The position numbers were made by a program, and so were the translations under genes. Positions 29,372-30,339 of a stretch of DNA of 30,339 nucleotides are shown piece by piece (position 1 is the first letter of the stretch; each line of letters starts with the position of its first letter). Source of the DNA: Oxalobacteraceae bacterium UBA5157 (lineage in GTDB: Bacteria; Pseudomonadota; Gammaproteobacteria; Burkholderiales; Burkholderiaceae_D); contig DHXL01000384.1 in NCBI GenBank assembly GCA_002415335.1, positions 1 to 30,339 on the forward strand, given 5' to 3'. The notes under the pieces are model-generated. The model ran no database searches. It had not been told where the DNA came from and worked only from the letters and a program-made list of their open reading frames with translations.

Positions 29372-30339
29372 ATCGTATAAACCGCCTCTGCCAATGGGCG
29401 TTCATCGCGGCGTTGGGCGCCACGTCGATTGCGCATGCCGCACAGCGGTTAGCGACCGACTCGGTCTTCTCGGCCGATAGTTTCTGGTATTCGCCGATCC
29501 CGAAACAGGTGACGCTGAATGCAGATTCCGCCGCGTATGTCCGCGAGTTCCTGCGACAGAAAAAAACCTACTACGGCAATGTCAACATCAATACCACGTC
29601 GTATGCCAGTCCGGTGTTCGTGGTCGGTGCGGACGTGCCGACCACGCGGGTCACGGAATGGGACTGTCAACAGAAAAAATTCAAGGACAAGAAGCTGGCA
29701 CAGCAATGGCAGGCGGTTCCGATTCCATCGTACGCCGAACCGGCGGATGGGACCGACGCCGAAATGGCAATCTATCAACCGTCGACCAACACGATCTGGG
29801 AGTTCTGGCGCGCCCGCAAAGTCGATGGAAATTGGCAAGCATGCTGGGGCGGACGGTTAGCGAACGCTTCCAGCAGCGACGGTGTCTTTCCCGGTAATTA
29901 CGGCACCACCGGGACCAGCCTGCCTTTCATTGGTGGCCAGATCACCGCGGAAGAATTACGCCGCGGCGAGATCCGCCATGTGATCGGCATCGCGCTGGTG
30001 GATACCGAGCACTTCAACGTGAGGTCATGGCCGGCACATCGTTCAGACGGCTACAACCCGAAGCAACAAGCTAACCGGATTCCCGAGGGCTTGCGCTTTC
30101 GGCTCAATCCAGATGTCAATGTGGACCAGCTTCCTATTCATCCGGTCGCGAAAATCATTGCCAGGGCGGCGCAGAAGTATGGATTCGTCGTGTGGGACAA
30201 AGCCGGCGCGATTTCACTGCGGACGGAAAATCCTAAATCCTACACGGCGCTGGGAAAACCGGATCCCTATCCGACGCTTTTCAAAGGCACGCGTTCCTCC
30301 GCAATCCTGGATGGCTTTCCATGGGATCAGTTGCAGTTC
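29368..30339 (+). CDS. Secreted protein of unknown function, 3' end cut by window
   Basis: An ORF of at least 324 codons open at the window edge. The start is ATG 29368, coupled to the preceding GT2 by ATGA. A Sec signal peptide (1-24, cleavage predicted after IAHA) leads to a soluble mature region with aromatic and Gly-rich segments such as FWYSPIPKQ, TEWDCQQKK, EFWRARKVDG, YGTTGTSLPFIGGQIT, GEIRHVIGIAL, RIPEGLRFRLNP and KYGFVVWDKAG. From memory, similar segments occur in exported proteins of actinobacteria and proteobacteria without an agreed function. No catalytic signature is certain. Placement at the end of the EPS operon suggests a periplasmic or extracellular polymer-binding or polymer-processing role (inference). 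The C-terminus, including any sorting signal, is not visible. Confidence 0.75.
   Translation, partial: MNRINRLCQWAFIAALGATSIAHAAQRLATDSVFSADSFWYSPIPKQVTLNADSAAYVREFLRQKKTYYGNVNINTTSYASPVFVVGADVPTTRVTEWDCQQKKFKDKKLAQQWQAVPIPSYAEPADGTDAEMAIYQPSTNTIWEFWRARKVDGNWQACWGGRLANASSSDGVFPGNYGTTGTSLPFIGGQITAEELRRGEIRHVIGIALVDTEHFNVRSWPAHRSDGYNPKQQANRIPEGLRFRLNPDVNVDQLPIHPVAKIIARAAQKYGFVVWDKAGAISLRTENPKSYTALGKPDPYPTLFKGTRSSAILDGFPWDQLQF

Overview
The window looks like a chromosomal segment of a betaproteobacterium, most likely Burkholderiales and perhaps Oxalobacteraceae. This rests on its GC-rich coding bias, a di-haem cytochrome c4-type protein, a PHA-granule phasin, the DUF2760/Hsp70/Hsp70 cluster, and an exopolysaccharide operon whose proteins match the epsL/epsB/epsD/epsE/epsF/epsG families known from betaproteobacteria such as Methylobacillus. 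The family calls come from motif recognition in the translations, not from database searches. No tRNA, rRNA, CRISPR array, insertion sequence or prophage gene was recognised.

Left third (1-10.2 kb): seven plus-strand genes in what look like four transcription units. They are a periplasmic cytochrome c4-type electron carrier; a 4xCBS-PAS-GGDEF diguanylate cyclase whose start lies just behind a 9-bp RNA hairpin with a Shine-Dalgarno-like loop; a phasin ended by a perfect 14-bp stem; a tight three-gene operon of a DUF2760 protein and two divergent Hsp70-family ATPases, the second with a long DUF3731-like C-terminus; and a class I glutamine amidotransferase of the PuuD type. A PAP2-family lipid phosphatase lies convergent on the minus strand.

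Middle and right (11.5-30.3 kb): after a roughly 650-bp intergenic stretch, a co-directional exopolysaccharide cluster runs to the window edge. In order it holds an optional 32-aa leader ORF, epsL (outer-membrane barrel), epsB (initiating phosphoglycosyl transferase), a small exported protein with a PEP-CTERM-like tail, epsD (lipoprotein PPIase-like), epsE (Wza-type export protein), epsF (Wzz-type co-polymerase), epsG (BY-kinase-like ATPase), an acyltransferase-3 membrane protein, a GT2, a Wzx-type flippase, two more GT2s, a Wzy/ligase-type polymerase, a hexapeptide acetyltransferase, a GT4, a membrane GT2 with the full D/DxD/ED/QxxRW set, and a secreted protein of unknown function cut by the window end. 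Many junctions overlap by 4-20 nt, which suggests one translationally coupled operon building, decorating, flipping, polymerising and exporting a polymer.

Most interesting points: EpsG carries an N-terminal segment matching the two-motif MshEN c-di-GMP-binding architecture (24 + 5 + 24 residues), fused to an ATPase whose Walker A lysine is arginine. The small PEP-CTERM-like protein has the tail layout but no Pro-Glu-Pro, and no exosortase is seen in the window. The DUF2760/Hsp70/Hsp70-DUF3731 operon looks like a poorly characterised chaperone module. The last, partial gene is an exported protein whose function I cannot assign.
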